From: Curvibacter microcysteis
GTDB lineage: Bacteria; Pseudomonadota; Gammaproteobacteria; Burkholderiales; Burkholderiaceae_C
Length of the DNA stretch: 64,000 nucleotides
Direction of reading: 5' to 3'
Assembly: GCF_028649455.1 (NCBI RefSeq)
Contig: NZ_JAQSIO010000002.1
Location: 310,001-374,000, forward strand
Shown: piece by piece, positions 6,772-15,695 of the stretch
Numbering within the stretch: position 1 is the stretch's first letter
Layout: the number at the start of each line of letters is the position of its first letter
Position numbers and translations under genes: made by a program
The notes under the pieces: generated by a model
What the model was told of the DNA's origin: nothing
Database searches by the model: none
The model's input: the letters and a program-made list of their open reading frames with translations, nothing else

Positions 6772-8085
6772 TCAGCTGAGCGCCTCTTCCAAGGCTGGCT
6801 GCGGCGAAGTGGCCGCGGCCGCCTGCTCCCTTTTGGCGATGACATCCGCCAAATGCGCCGCGTCCTCCGCAATGCCGAGGAAGCGGCCCGATCCCCAGGT
6901 GTTGAGCCAGGGCAGGCCCAAGAAGTACAGGCCCAGCACGTTGGACACCCCTCGGTCGTATTTCGGGTGCCCGCGGCCGTCGAAGGCGGGCAGCTCGATC
7001 CAACGGTAGTCGGGTCGGAAGCCAATGGCCCAGATGATGGTGGTGATGCCTGCCGCCTCGGCATCCAGGCTCAGCACCTCCTGTTCCGGGCGCCAGACCT
7101 TGACGAACTCTGGCTCGATGGGGGCGTCGATTCCCTGGGCCGCGATGTGACGGTCAATGTCTTTGCGAATCCCGACGTAGACCTCATCGGCGTCATCGAG
7201 GTTCTTCTCCAGGTCCGGCAGAAACCGCAAGGTGCTGCCCTCGATGTCGGCCACGCTGCCGTACAGCTTCACCCCTTGTCGGGCGAACTGGCGCAGGTCG
7301 ATTTCATGGCCGCCGTCGCGCCCCGTCATGTAGTGGTTGGTGCGTTCCCGGGCCCGGTCGCCCAGGGGGTGGCGGTCGATGGTGAGCCCATACACCCCCA
7401 TGTCCATCAGCCAGGCCGTGGACTCGCGCCCTCGGTACACGCGCGGGGAGCGGGGGGCCGGGCCCACGCACAGGTGCACCTTGCGGCCCGCCAGGTGCAG
7501 GTCTTCCATCAGTTGCACGCCGGATTGCCCGGTGCCCACCACCAGCACCTCGCCGTCGGGCAGGGACTCGGGGTTGCGGTAGTCCACCGAATGGATTTGC
7601 TTGATGCGCTTGGGCAGGCGCTCGGCGTAAGGCGGAATGATGGGCATGTCGTAACCCCCCGTGGCCACAATGACATGGCGGGTGCTGAAATCACCCGCGC
7701 TGGTGGCCACCAGCAAGTCGCCATTCTTTTGTCGGGTGACCTGGTTCACGCTGACCCCTTCCACCACCGGTGGGCGGGTCTTCAGCGCGAAGGCCTGCAC
7801 GTACTCGACGATCTGGTCCTTGAGCATGAAGCCCTCGGGGTCATCGCCGGCGTACGGGAAGTCAGGCAAGCGGCACTGCCAGTTCGGGGTCACCAGGCAG
7901 AAGGTGTCCCAGCGGTCTTTGGCCCAGGAATGGGCGACGAACTTCTTTTCCAGCACGATGTGCTCGATGCCGTGTTGCTTGAGGTAGTAGCTGACCGACA
8001 AACCTGCCTGGCCGCCACCGACCACCACCACGGGGTAGTCTTTTTCCTCAAGCAGGTGTTCTTGGTTGTTGAAAAGCGTGGACAT
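6772..8085 (-). CDS. MSMEG_0569-family flavin-dependent oxidoreductase (Nit1C cluster)
   Basis: 437 aa from the ATG at 8085, which has AAGGAG eight bases upstream; nine codons before it are in frame but unlikely. It has an FAD-binding GGGQAG at residues 23-28 and a second dinucleotide motif VVGTGQSG, as in flavin monooxygenase-like proteins. The C-terminal GLPWLNTWGSGRFLGIAEDA is typical of the TIGR family. It is the last gene of the cluster, 23 bases after the MSMEG_0570-type gene. The reaction is not known; homologues always sit with the nitrilase/radical-SAM genes, and the product may modify the cluster's metabolite. Confidence 0.85.
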   Translation of the reverse strand: MSTLFNNQEHLLEEKDYPVVVVGGGQAGLSVSYYLKQHGIEHIVLEKKFVAHSWAKDRWDTFCLVTPNWQCRLPDFPYAGDDPEGFMLKDQIVEYVQAFALKTRPPVVEGVSVNQVTRQKNGDLLVATSAGDFSTRHVIVATGGYDMPIIPPYAERLPKRIKQIHSVDYRNPESLPDGEVLVVGTGQSGVQLMEDLHLAGRKVHLCVGPAPRSPRVYRGRESTAWLMDMGVYGLTIDRHPLGDRARERTNHYMTGRDGGHEIDLRQFARQGVKLYGSVADIEGSTLRFLPDLEKNLDDADEVYVGIRKDIDRHIAAQGIDAPIEPEFVKVWRPEQEVLSLDAEAAGITTIIWAIGFRPDYRWIELPAFDGRGHPKYDRGVSNVLGLYFLGLPWLNTWGSGRFLGIAEDAAHLADVIAKREQAAAATSPQPALEEALS

Positions 8086-8108
8086 GGGGTTGAACTCCTT
8101 GGAAAAAA

Positions 8109-8405
8109 TCAACGGGATCCGGGGGTGAAGGCCAGCACCTGCACACGGGGCGAAGCGTCTGCCTCAAAGGCCTGGGCGCGGTGTTTGATCTGGCCCAGTT
8201 GGTCGATCGCGCTGGAGCAGAAGTAGCCGTACTTTTGCTGCACGCGCTCCGAGGCCTCACTCAAGGCCGCATCGCAGCGGGCCACGAAATCGCCCAGCGC
8301 GTAGTCCGCGCCCACGGCCAGGTGGTCGGTGATGACCAGCGAGGGGGAGTAGCAGCGCTCCTGGGCGCCATCGGGCCACCGCACGGTGAAAAACATCTCA
8401 GGCAT
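8109..8405 (-). CDS. MSMEG_0570-family nitrogen-starvation response protein
   Basis: 98 aa from the ATG at 8405, preceded by GAGGAGA. The long upstream extension of this frame is a shadow of the glycosyltransferase gene. The sequence MPEMFFTVRWPDGAQERCYS, followed by a helical QQKYG.FCSSA stretch, matches the small family conserved in Nit1C clusters. No catalytic motif is visible. It lies between the glycosyltransferase (10 bases) and flavoprotein genes. Confidence 0.85.
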   Translation of the reverse strand: MPEMFFTVRWPDGAQERCYSPSLVITDHLAVGADYALGDFVARCDAALSEASERVQQKYGYFCSSAIDQLGQIKHRAQAFEADASPRVQVLAFTPGSR

Positions 8406-8415
8406 GGGAATCTCC

Positions 8416-9612
8416 TCAGCAAAAAGTGGGTTGGAAAGGGGGCCTGGGGGCGTCCTGCGCCAGCCCGGCATACAGCTCGGCGTGGGCCCGCGCCGCCGCC
8501 GCCCAATCAAAGCGGTGGGCGAGCTGCCAACCGCGCTCACTGAGCGCACGGGCTGTGCCCTGGAACAGCACCTGCAGCAAGGCTTCCGCCATGGACGGCG
8601 CCGAGTGCGGGTCCACCCACAAGGCATCGTCCGGCCCCAGAAAATCGGTGAAAGGCGCTTGCCTGGAGACGATGACGGGCCGCCCGCTGGCCATGGCCTC
8701 GACGATGGCCAGGCCAAAGCCCTCCAGGAGGGACGGGAACAACAAGGCCGTGGCCAGGCGGTACAAGGCGGGCATGTCGGCATCGGCCAGCACGCCCGTC
8801 AGCACCACCGGCTGGCCAGGCCCTGTGGGCAGATTGGACTGGGCCAGCAGCTGTTCAAAGCGCTGCCGGTAGGGGCTGTGGTCCAGCAGGCTGGCGCCGC
8901 CTGCGATCAGCAACTGCGCCGTCGGCACGCGGGCCCGCAGTTGGATGAAGGCCTGCAGCGCGCCCACGGTGTTCTTGCGGGCCTCAATGCCCCCAACCAT
9001 CAGGTAGACCGGGCCGGGGCCCAAGCCCAGGCGCCGGGCCAGATCGGCATCGCGGGGCGTCGGCACGGCGCTGAAGCGGCGCAGGTCCACACCGTTGTGG
9101 ATGACCTGGGCGTCGCGCTGAAAACGCTCGCGCAGCTTGGGCGCCCACGACTCACTGACGCAGACCAGGCGGTTGGCCTGGCAGATGCTTTGGGTTTCCC
9201 AGGCGTCTACCACCGGGTCACCGAAGCCCGCGTCCACATGGTGCACGGTGCGCACATAAGCGCCCACCAGTCCCTGCCGCCGCAAGGCCAGCAAGGCATT
9301 GGCCCCGATGCCGTCATGCGCATGGAACACATCGAACTCAGCCCGCCCGGCCTCTGACAAGCCCTGCACAAAGCTGTGGATGCGCGCCTGCACCACCTCG
9401 CGCAGGCTGCGACCCGAACCCGGCACGGGCAAGATCCGCACGGCTGCGCGGCAGGCGCGGAACAGGGGTTGGCCCGGCACGCCGGGCGCATGCACCGTGA
9501 CCGCATGGCCCTGGGCCATGAGTGCGTCCGCCAGCTCGAGGCAATGCACCACCCCGCCACGCGGGTTGGTGGAGTGCGTCAGCAAGGCAATGCGCAACGC
9601 ATCGCGGCTCAC
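8416..9612 (-). CDS. MSMEG_0565-family glycosyltransferase (GT4 type)
   Basis: 398 aa from a GTG at 9612 that overlaps the upstream stop (GTGA). A Rossmann-like N-terminus reads ALLTHSTNPRGGVVHCLELA. The C-terminal half has the GT4 motifs VYLMVGGIEARKN and FPSLLEGFGLAIVEAMASG with the E-x7-E catalytic region. It should transfer a sugar from an activated nucleotide donor onto an unknown acceptor in the cytoplasm. Its fixed place in Nit1C clusters suggests that the product of the cluster is glycosylated. Confidence 0.85.
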   Translation of the reverse strand: MSRDALRIALLTHSTNPRGGVVHCLELADALMAQGHAVTVHAPGVPGQPLFRACRAAVRILPVPGSGRSLREVVQARIHSFVQGLSEAGRAEFDVFHAHDGIGANALLALRRQGLVGAYVRTVHHVDAGFGDPVVDAWETQSICQANRLVCVSESWAPKLRERFQRDAQVIHNGVDLRRFSAVPTPRDADLARRLGLGPGPVYLMVGGIEARKNTVGALQAFIQLRARVPTAQLLIAGGASLLDHSPYRQRFEQLLAQSNLPTGPGQPVVLTGVLADADMPALYRLATALLFPSLLEGFGLAIVEAMASGRPVIVSRQAPFTDFLGPDDALWVDPHSAPSMAEALLQVLFQGTARALSERGWQLAHRFDWAAAARAHAELYAGLAQDAPRPPFQPTFC

Positions 9613-10622
9613 GCCGGGCTCCCGACTTCGAGGCCACGTCCCCGGCTGCCCTGGATGAAAGCCTGGGTGGCCAAATTCCACAGCAGGGCCCACTCATGGC
9701 CTTGTTGCACGATCAGCTGACGCACGGCTTTGACTTCCCCCACGTCCGCGCAGGCCAGCCCCCGGGCCTCAAAGCGTCGCTGCACGGCGTTCACATGCTC
9801 GGGCCGCACGCTGAGGATGAAGCCGTAGCTGGGGAAGGCCGTCAGCCACCGCAACAGCGGCACGCCCTCGGGCTTGGGAACCGCGTCCAGGTCCACCACA
9901 GCGCCCACCCCAGAGCACTCCAGCAGCATCAGCGTGGTGCCCAGGGTCCCTGCCATGCTGATGTCCTTGGCGGCCTCGCACAGGCCGGCCTCGGCGATCT
10001 CGGGCAGCAATTCCAGGTCTGCCCGCAAACGCTCGGCGGGGGCTTCTGTCGACGCGTTCCAGTAGGGAAAGGGTTCTTGCCACTGGCCGCGCAGGTCCAC
10101 GGCCATCAGCAAACGGTCGCCCGCGCGGGCCTTGAAACTGCTGAGCAAGCGCTTGGCCTGGCCCAGGATGGAGACCGCCAGTTGAGGGTGTTCCGACCGC
10201 AGGTTGCTGTGCCCGCCCACCATGGGCACGCCGTAGCGCTGCGAGGCGGCCGCCATGCCGGCCAGCATCTTCTGGGTCTCGGCGCCAGCCCCCTGGCCCC
10301 ACAGCGCATTGACCACCGCCGTGGGGCGCCCGCCCATGGCGTAGATGTCGCTGATGTTGACCATCACGCTGCTGTAGCCGGCAAACCAGGGCATGCGGGT
10401 GATGAAGTCTTCCACCAGGCCTTCGATGGCCAGCAGTTGGTAAGCGCCATGGCCATCCGGCAGCGCCGCAGCATCGTCGCCCAAGGGCACGGCCTGGTCC
10501 ATCTGGGTCACGCCTTGTGGGAAGAGGTCGTCAAAGCAGTTCACCACATCGCTGATGTCGCGTTTGTGGGCAAAGCCGCGGCTGTCTCGCAGCGCGGTCA
10601 CCAAGGCCATCAATTCGCTCAT
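9609..10622 (-). CDS. AIR synthase-related protein, Sll0787 family
   Basis: 337 aa. It has the PurM/SelD/ThiL fold signature: VPLGDDAAALP near residue 46 (phosphate and magnesium binding), MVNISDIYAMGGRP and VGGHSNLRSEHPQLAVSILG. Such enzymes activate a carbonyl or carboxyl oxygen with ATP, usually to close a ring or form a thiocarbonyl-like intermediate. The substrate here is unknown. Both ends overlap their neighbours by four bases (GNAT upstream, glycosyltransferase downstream), showing tight translational coupling. Confidence 0.85.
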   Translation of the reverse strand: MSELMALVTALRDSRGFAHKRDISDVVNCFDDLFPQGVTQMDQAVPLGDDAAALPDGHGAYQLLAIEGLVEDFITRMPWFAGYSSVMVNISDIYAMGGRPTAVVNALWGQGAGAETQKMLAGMAAASQRYGVPMVGGHSNLRSEHPQLAVSILGQAKRLLSSFKARAGDRLLMAVDLRGQWQEPFPYWNASTEAPAERLRADLELLPEIAEAGLCEAAKDISMAGTLGTTLMLLECSGVGAVVDLDAVPKPEGVPLLRWLTAFPSYGFILSVRPEHVNAVQRRFEARGLACADVGEVKAVRQLIVQQGHEWALLWNLATQAFIQGSRGRGLEVGSPA

Positions 10623-11182
10623 GGTTGAACGCCTGCGTCGACAAAAAAGCCCATCAAGGGGTCATGGCAAGGCGGGTAGTGGGCCAGGTCTGCCTGCATC
10701 AGGTGGTGCTCGCGGCCATGTGCCAAGGAGGTGTCCAGTGAGCGCCAGTGCAGCTTCTCGAACAGGGGCACGTTTTGCACCTGCACATGGGCCAGGAAGG
10801 TCTCGCAACCCAGGCCATGGGCGGTGCAGACGGCCAGCCGGATGAGCTGTGCGCCCAGCTTGGCTTGGCGGCGCATGGTGCGCTGCACGGCCAGCCGGGA
10901 GCCCCACCACAGGCCCGGCGAGGCCTCGTGGATGCGGACCGTGCCCAGCACGCTGGATGGGGAGGATCCCAGTTGGCTTCCGGCGGCGATGAGCAGGCGG
11001 GCGTGCAGGTCGATCGCGTCCCGGTCGCTGCCTTCAAAAATGCCCTGCTCCTCGCAGAACACCGCTCGGCGCAGGGCCAGGGCCTGTTCGATTTCTTCAT
11101 CGAGCACGGCCTCACGCACGTAAAAGGCGGGCCAGCCCTGGATTGGGCGTGCCGCAGGGGAAGAGAGGGTCTCGCGGTTCAT
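10619..11182 (-). CDS. MSMEG_0567/Sll0786-family N-acetyltransferase (GNAT)
   Basis: 187 aa. It contains an ALALRRAVFCEEQGIFEGSD block and a weak acetyl-CoA loop region RRQAKLGAQLIRLAV, then FLAHVQVQNVPLFEKLHW, the pattern of this GNAT family. It probably acylates an amine made by the cluster's other enzymes. It starts 36 bases after the radical SAM gene and overlaps the AIR-synthase-like gene by four bases. Confidence 0.85.
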   Translation of the reverse strand: MNRETLSSPAARPIQGWPAFYVREAVLDEEIEQALALRRAVFCEEQGIFEGSDRDAIDLHARLLIAAGSQLGSSPSSVLGTVRIHEASPGLWWGSRLAVQRTMRRQAKLGAQLIRLAVCTAHGLGCETFLAHVQVQNVPLFEKLHWRSLDTSLAHGREHHLMQADLAHYPPCHDPLMGFFVDAGVQP

Positions 11183-11218
11183 GGGGGACTCCGGAAGCGG
11201 TGGTGAGGTGGGGGGGGC

Positions 11219-12337
11219 TCAGGACTCGTACACCGACATCGACGAGCAGGCGCCGCATTTGCCGCAACCGGCCTTGATGTCGGTCGAGCGCAGGCCGGCC
11301 CCGCTGACGAGGCGGCCCAAGGGCTCCAGCACCGAGCGCATGAATTCGGGGCTGGGCGCGGGGTGGCTCTCCAGCGGCGTGCCGCTGATGGGCACAAAAG
11401 GCACGACGAAGGGGTAGACCCCCAGTTCGACCAGGCGGGCGCTCATGTCGAGGATGGCCTCGCGGCTGTCGCCCAGGCCCGCCAGGATGTAGCTGCTGAC
11501 CTGGCCCCGGCCAAAGACCTGCACGGCGGCCTCAAACGCGCTGAGGTAGCGCGAGATCGGCACCGAAGCCTTGCCCGGCATGATGCGTTCGCGCACGCTG
11601 GGGGTGACCGCCTCCAGGTGCATGCCCAGGGTGTCGATGCCGGCGGCCTTCATGCGGGCGAACCAGGCGTCGTCATCGGGCGGTTCGCACTGGCCTTGGA
11701 TGGGCAGGTTCACGGCGGCCTGGATGGCCTGGGCGCTTTCACACAGGATCGCAGCCCCTCGGTCGGTGGCATTGGGGGTGCCTGTGGTCAGCACCATGTG
11801 CTTCACGCCGTCGAGCAGCACCGCCATGCGGGCCACCTCAGCAAGTTGCTGGGGCGTCTTGCGCTCGATGGTGCGGCCCGCCGCCAGGGATTGTCCGATG
11901 GCGCAGAACTGGCAGGTTTTCTTGCGGCTTTCGTAGCGGATGCAGGTCTGCAGCACGGTGGTCGCCAACACATCGGACCCATGCAGGGTGGCGATGTGCG
12001 AGTACGGCACGCCGTCCAGGGTTTGCAGCGCATAAAAACGCGGCTGCTTGGGGAAGCTGATGCTGGCGATCGGAATCGCATCGCGGGTGATCACGCTGCG
12101 GCCCTGGGCATCGGGGGCCTGGGCCACAAAGGGCGAGGACCAGGCGGTGGAGGTGTGGACCGGCACCATGATGGTGTGGCCATCCACCGTCACCGCTTTG
12201 TGGTCCGACGGGCCGGCACCGCCGCGTCGGCTGGCCACGCCAGCCGTGGTGTCGACCAGGCGCAGACCCAGCGATTGCAGTTCACTCATCAGGTGCCGGG
12301 TGTCCGGCGCAGGCATCAAAGCGGCTTGGGGGCTCAT
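11219..12337 (-). CDS. MSMEG_0568-family radical SAM protein
   Basis: 372 aa from the ATG at 12337, which has AGGAG eight bases upstream; a GTG nine bases earlier is less likely. The radical-SAM cysteines are Cys132, Cys142 and Cys145 in CIRYESRKKTCQFC, a CX9CX2C spacing instead of the usual CX3CX2C. A C-terminal CGKCGAC adds three more cysteines that could hold a second Fe-S cluster. LTTGTPNATDRG, GQCEPPDDDAW and SYILAGLGDS follow the TIM-barrel pattern seen in BioB/LipA-like enzymes. The reaction is unknown. The nitrilase gene ends five bases upstream. Confidence 0.85.
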   Translation of the reverse strand: MSPQAALMPAPDTRHLMSELQSLGLRLVDTTAGVASRRGGAGPSDHKAVTVDGHTIMVPVHTSTAWSSPFVAQAPDAQGRSVITRDAIPIASISFPKQPRFYALQTLDGVPYSHIATLHGSDVLATTVLQTCIRYESRKKTCQFCAIGQSLAAGRTIERKTPQQLAEVARMAVLLDGVKHMVLTTGTPNATDRGAAILCESAQAIQAAVNLPIQGQCEPPDDDAWFARMKAAGIDTLGMHLEAVTPSVRERIMPGKASVPISRYLSAFEAAVQVFGRGQVSSYILAGLGDSREAILDMSARLVELGVYPFVVPFVPISGTPLESHPAPSPEFMRSVLEPLGRLVSGAGLRSTDIKAGCGKCGACSSMSVYES

Positions 12338-12342
12338 GGCGT

Positions 12343-13344
12343 TCACTCCTGAGAAAAGGGGGTGTCGGGTGCCGTCGCAGCGGCTGTGGCGGCAGGTGCC
12401 GGGTCGGCACCCGGCATCTCGAAATGGGTCTGCGCGGGGCGCCGGTTGATGGCCAGGCTCAGCAGCTCGGGGCGCGCGTAGTGGCCCACCGAATCCATCA
12501 TTCGCTTGCGCTTGGTGACCAGGGCCAGGTCCAGGTCGGCGATCACCATGCCCTCGCCCTCGGTCAGGGGTTCGGCCAGGTACTTGCCTTCGGGCGACAC
12601 GATGGCGGTGTGGCAGCCGCCGCGCAGGGCGCGTTGCAGGCTCACATCCGGGGTGACGGACTCGATCTGCGCATCGGTCAGCCAGCCCGTGGCATTGACC
12701 ACAAAGCAGCCCGACTCCAGCGCGTGGTGGCGGATGGTCACGCCCATCTGGTCGGCAAAGATGGGGCCCACCAGCGAGCCCGGGAACTGCGCACAGTGGA
12801 TCTCTTCGTGCTCGGTCATCAGCGCATAGCGGGCCAGCGGGTTGTAGTGCTCCCAGCAGGCCAGGGCGCCGACACGGCCCACGGCGGTGTCCACCACCCG
12901 CAGACCCTGCGCATCGCCTTGGCCCCAGACCATGCGCTCGTGGTAGGTGGGGGTGATCTTGCGGCGCTTGAGCTTCAAGGCGCCGTCGGCGTCGAAAATC
13001 AGTTGCGTGTTGTAGAGGCTGCCGTGGTCGCGCTCATTCACCCCCAGCACCACGACCACGCCCCGGGCGCGGGCGCGCTCGGCCACGGCCTGGGTCACCG
13101 GGCCTGGCACCACCACGGCGCGCTCATGCAGTTGCAGGTGCGGGGCACCCTGCTGGCAAGGGGGCAGGACGAAGGAGAAGTAGGGGTAGTACGGGACAAA
13201 GGTTTCGGGGAACACCACCAGCTCGGCCCCCTGGCGGGCGGCCTCATCAATGGCATTGCAGACCCGGTCCAGCGTTCCGGTGGGGGTCTCCAGATCGGGC
13301 GCGATCTGGACGGCGGCGGCACGGACGGTTCGAGCTTGGGTCAT
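12343..13344 (-). CDS. Nit6803-family nitrilase (Nit1C cluster)
   Basis: 333 aa from the ATG at 13344 (GGGGAA upstream). The nitrilase catalytic triad is visible: Glu47 in FPETF, Lys129 in [12 protein letters not shown] and Cys163 in CWEHYNPL. Members of this subfamily hydrolyse nitriles to acid plus ammonia; the Synechocystis enzyme gives the family its name, and the Pseudomonas fluorescens homologue belongs to the cluster linked to cyanide assimilation. The C-terminal tail is Ala/Pro-rich and probably flexible. It is the second gene of the eight-gene operon. Confidence 0.92.
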   Translation of the reverse strand: MTQARTVRAAAVQIAPDLETPTGTLDRVCNAIDEAARQGAELVVFPETFVPYYPYFSFVLPPCQQGAPHLQLHERAVVVPGPVTQAVAERARARGVVVVLGVNERDHGSLYNTQLIFDADGALKLKRRKITPTYHERMVWGQGDAQGLRVVDTAVGRVGALACWEHYNPLARYALMTEHEEIHCAQFPGSLVGPIFADQMGVTIRHHALESGCFVVNATGWLTDAQIESVTPDVSLQRALRGGCHTAIVSPEGKYLAEPLTEGEGMVIADLDLALVTKRKRMMDSVGHYARPELLSLAINRRPAQTHFEMPGADPAPAATAAATAPDTPFSQE

Positions 13345-13364
13345 GGTGATGTTCCCCACTCGCC

Positions 13365-13847
13365 TTAGACCGTCCAGGTGTCGATGATCAAGGCACCTTC
13401 CTTGCGGTGCAGCAGCTTGATGTCGAGCACGTCAAGCGGGCTGATGGGGCGAATGCCTGGGATCAGCGAACCTTCACCATGGCCATACAAGGCTTGCAGC
13501 GCGAAGCGGCAGGCATAGACCTTGCCCCCTTCGGCCATGAACTTGATCAGTTGGTTGTTGTGGTTCTGGTGACCCGGGAAGGCCTCATCGCCCAGGGTCG
13601 GGAAGCCGCGCTGCAGGCCCAGCGTGACGCCGGGGCCATACAGCAGCACCGAGGTCTCAAAGCCCTTGCGCAGCAGGCGGGTGGCTTGCAGCAGGTTGAC
13701 GAAGCCGATCGAGCCTTCGAAGGCGACGGTGTGAAAGGTCACCAGGGCTTTTTCGCCCGGTGCGGCCTTGACGTCTTCAAAGACTTTTTCTTCGTAGTCG
13801 ACAAGGAAATCGCCTTTTTGATGGGCGGGTTGGGTGACTTTTGGCAT
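13365..13847 (-). CDS. MSMEG_0572/Sll0783-family nitrogen-starvation response protein
   Basis: 160 aa, first gene of the operon. [20 protein letters not shown] and [17 protein letters not shown] suggest a DsrE/F-like alpha-beta fold, followed by [19 protein letters not shown] with one conserved-looking Cys. The Synechocystis homologue Sll0783 is induced by nitrogen starvation and is needed for polyhydroxybutyrate accumulation there. Its biochemical role is unknown. The upstream 380 bases hold repeated operator-like motifs shared with the divergent MocR gene. Confidence 0.88.
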   Translation of the reverse strand: MPKVTQPAHQKGDFLVDYEEKVFEDVKAAPGEKALVTFHTVAFEGSIGFVNLLQATRLLRKGFETSVLLYGPGVTLGLQRGFPTLGDEAFPGHQNHNNQLIKFMAEGGKVYACRFALQALYGHGEGSLIPGIRPISPLDVLDIKLLHRKEGALIIDTWTV

Positions 13848-13945
13848 GTGGCTGCTCCATGAAGGGTTGGTGGGCAGACACCCGGCGCGTTGGCTGGGTG
13901 CCTGCCTTCTTCATTGCAGGGGATGTGCCACTGCACAGGGCCAAA

Positions 13946-14194
13946 ATGCGATCAATCTCCAATCAAGCCCATGGGGACTGCCTTGGCCCTCATGAAAAAA
14001 AGAGAGCGGCCGCCGAACTGCCGAAAACCAGCCAGGCAGGCCCGCGAGAGCCCTTGTATTTCCATGCGATCAATGCACTCGATCATTGATGGGCACAGCA
14101 CCAAGATCGACCTTTTGACACCTGGAATGGCAGCGCTTGGTGCGCTTCAGGGAGGGGGGGCGGCACATTGATCGGCATGCTTTATGCGATCAAT
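13946..14194. promoter_or_regulatory. Triple ATGCGATCAAT repeat between Nit1C operon and MocR gene
   Basis: The 380-base divergent gap (13848-14228) has no gene. It holds three exact copies of ATGCGATCAAT at 13946-13956, 14064-14074 and 14184-14194, spaced 118 and 120 bases. A near inverted copy, ATTGATCGGCAT, lies at 14167-14178. The third copy covers the first possible ATG of the MocR frame, which argues for the later start at 14229. Direct repeats upstream of the target are typical of MocR/GabR regulators, so these are the best candidate operators. Confidence 0.6.
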
Positions 14195-14228
14195 TTTCAG
14201 CCCCGCCCCATCAATCAAGAACCACGCC

Positions 14229-15629
14229 ATGCCCATCAATGCCATACGCTGGCGCAAGCGCCTCCAACAAGACAGCCGCCCGGCGTACCTGATGATGGCC
14301 GAGCTGATCGCCGAAGACATTCAGCGCGGCGAGCTCAGCACCCGCGAGCGCCTGCCCACCTTGCGCGACTTGGCGCAGCTGCTGAAGTTGAACTACACCA
14401 CGGTGGCCCGCGGCTACGCCGAGGCCAAGCGGCGGGGCTTGATCGATTCGCACGTTGGCATCGGCACCGTTGTGCGGGGGCGCATCCCGGGCCTGCCGCT
14501 GCGCTCAGGCAGCAGCGCCGAGATGACCATGAACCTCCCGCCCGAGCCCTTGGTCAACACGCTGGTTCAGCAAATGCAGCAACAGGCCGGCGAGGCCCTG
14601 GCCAACGGGGGCACGCATGGTTATTACGAGCTGATGCGCTACCAAGACTTTGGCGGCAGCAACGAGGCCCGCGATGCAGGCGCCCTGTGGTTGCGCAGCC
14701 ATGTGCCCCAATGCCATGCCGCTCAGGTGCTGGTGGGCCCGGGCATCCATGGCGTCTTGCTGGCCTTGATCTCCATGCTGTGCCGGCCCGGCGAGGTGAT
14801 TTGCGCCGAAGCCTTGGCCTACCCGGGCATGAAGGTGATCGCGGCCCAGCTCGGGGTGAAAATCCAGCCGCTGCCACTGGACGACGAGGGCGTGAGTGCG
14901 GACGAATTCGAGCACGCCTGTAAAACCCTGCAGGTCCGCGCCCTGGTGTGCAACCCCAACATCCACAACCCCACCACGGTCAGCATGAGCCTGCAGCGGC
15001 GGCGGGAGATTGCCGACATCGCCACCCGCTACAGCGTGCCCCTGATCGAGGACGATGCCTACGGCAAGCTGCAGTCCAAGCCCCTGCCCACCTTGCTCAG
15101 CCTGGCGCCCGACTTGACCTACTACATCGCGGGACTGTCCAAGAGCCTGGGGGCCGGGCTGCGCATGTCCTATGTCTGTACGCCCAACCCGCGCTTGCTG
15201 CAACGCACGGCCGGTGCCTTGCGCGCCACCACAGTGATGGGGTCGCCCTTCAATGCGGCGATGGTCACGCGCTGGATCCAAACCGGCTCGGCCCAGGCCA
15301 TGCTCAATGCCATCCGGGAGGAGTCGGGGCTGCGCCAACAGCTGGCGCGCCGCTACCTGGCCGAGCACGGGGCGCAGGCCGACCCCGAAGGCTTTCATGC
15401 CTGGGTCCCTTTGCGCGAAGACTGGAACCCCATCGAGGTGGCGACCACCTTGCGCGCCCAGGGCCTGGCCTGCGTCGCCAGCGCCGCCTTCACCACCGAT
15501 GCCGACCCACCCCCCGCACTGCGGCTGTGCCTGGGGGGATCGATCGGGCGCGAGGACCTGCAAAATGGCTTGCGTTTGCTGTCCTCGGTGCTCGATCAGC
15601 CCACGCCGCCCTTGGCCGCCGCGGGCTGA
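14229..15629 (+). CDS. MocR-type GntR/aminotransferase-like transcriptional regulator
   Basis: 466 aa. Residues about 15-85 form a GntR winged helix (AELIAEDIQRGELSTRERLP, then YTTVARGYAEAKRRGLI). The remainder is a fold-type I aminotransferase-like domain with CNPNIHNPTT, LIEDDAYGKL and the PLP lysine region YYIAGLSKSLGAGLRMSY. MocR proteins sense a PLP-bound amino compound and control a neighbouring operon. Its divergent position and the shared repeats point to control of the Nit1C operon. I use the ATG at 14229 because the earlier one lies inside a repeat; neither has a strong Shine-Dalgarno. Confidence 0.88.
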   Translation: MPINAIRWRKRLQQDSRPAYLMMAELIAEDIQRGELSTRERLPTLRDLAQLLKLNYTTVARGYAEAKRRGLIDSHVGIGTVVRGRIPGLPLRSGSSAEMTMNLPPEPLVNTLVQQMQQQAGEALANGGTHGYYELMRYQDFGGSNEARDAGALWLRSHVPQCHAAQVLVGPGIHGVLLALISMLCRPGEVICAEALAYPGMKVIAAQLGVKIQPLPLDDEGVSADEFEHACKTLQVRALVCNPNIHNPTTVSMSLQRRREIADIATRYSVPLIEDDAYGKLQSKPLPTLLSLAPDLTYYIAGLSKSLGAGLRMSYVCTPNPRLLQRTAGALRATTVMGSPFNAAMVTRWIQTGSAQAMLNAIREESGLRQQLARRYLAEHGAQADPEGFHAWVPLREDWNPIEVATTLRAQGLACVASAAFTTDADPPPALRLCLGGSIGREDLQNGLRLLSSVLDQPTPPLAAAG

Positions 15630-15650
15630 TTCAGCAGCCAGTCTGGGGCT

Positions 15651-15695
15651 GGGGCCGCACGGCGGAGACCGGCATGGGCGGGGGCCTGCGGCCCC
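15651..15695. terminator. Inverted repeat between convergent mocR and vanB
   Basis: GGGGCCGCA (15651-15659) and TGCGGCCCC (15687-15695) are perfect 9-base arms around a 27-base loop, placed exactly between two converging genes. No U-run follows, so it may be a weak bidirectional terminator or an mRNA-end structure. Confidence 0.3.

Noticed and set aside
6853-8226. 457-residue frame opposite the flavoprotein gene
   Set aside because: Same reason: shadow of a well-supported reverse-strand gene with FAD motifs.
8406-8783. N-terminal extension of the MSMEG_0570-type gene
   Set aside because: It reads through the end of the glycosyltransferase in another frame; a good ribosome site precedes the short start at 8405.
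12424-13368. 314-residue frame opposite the nitrilase
   Set aside because: Antisense shadow; the nitrilase has all three catalytic residues in its own frame.
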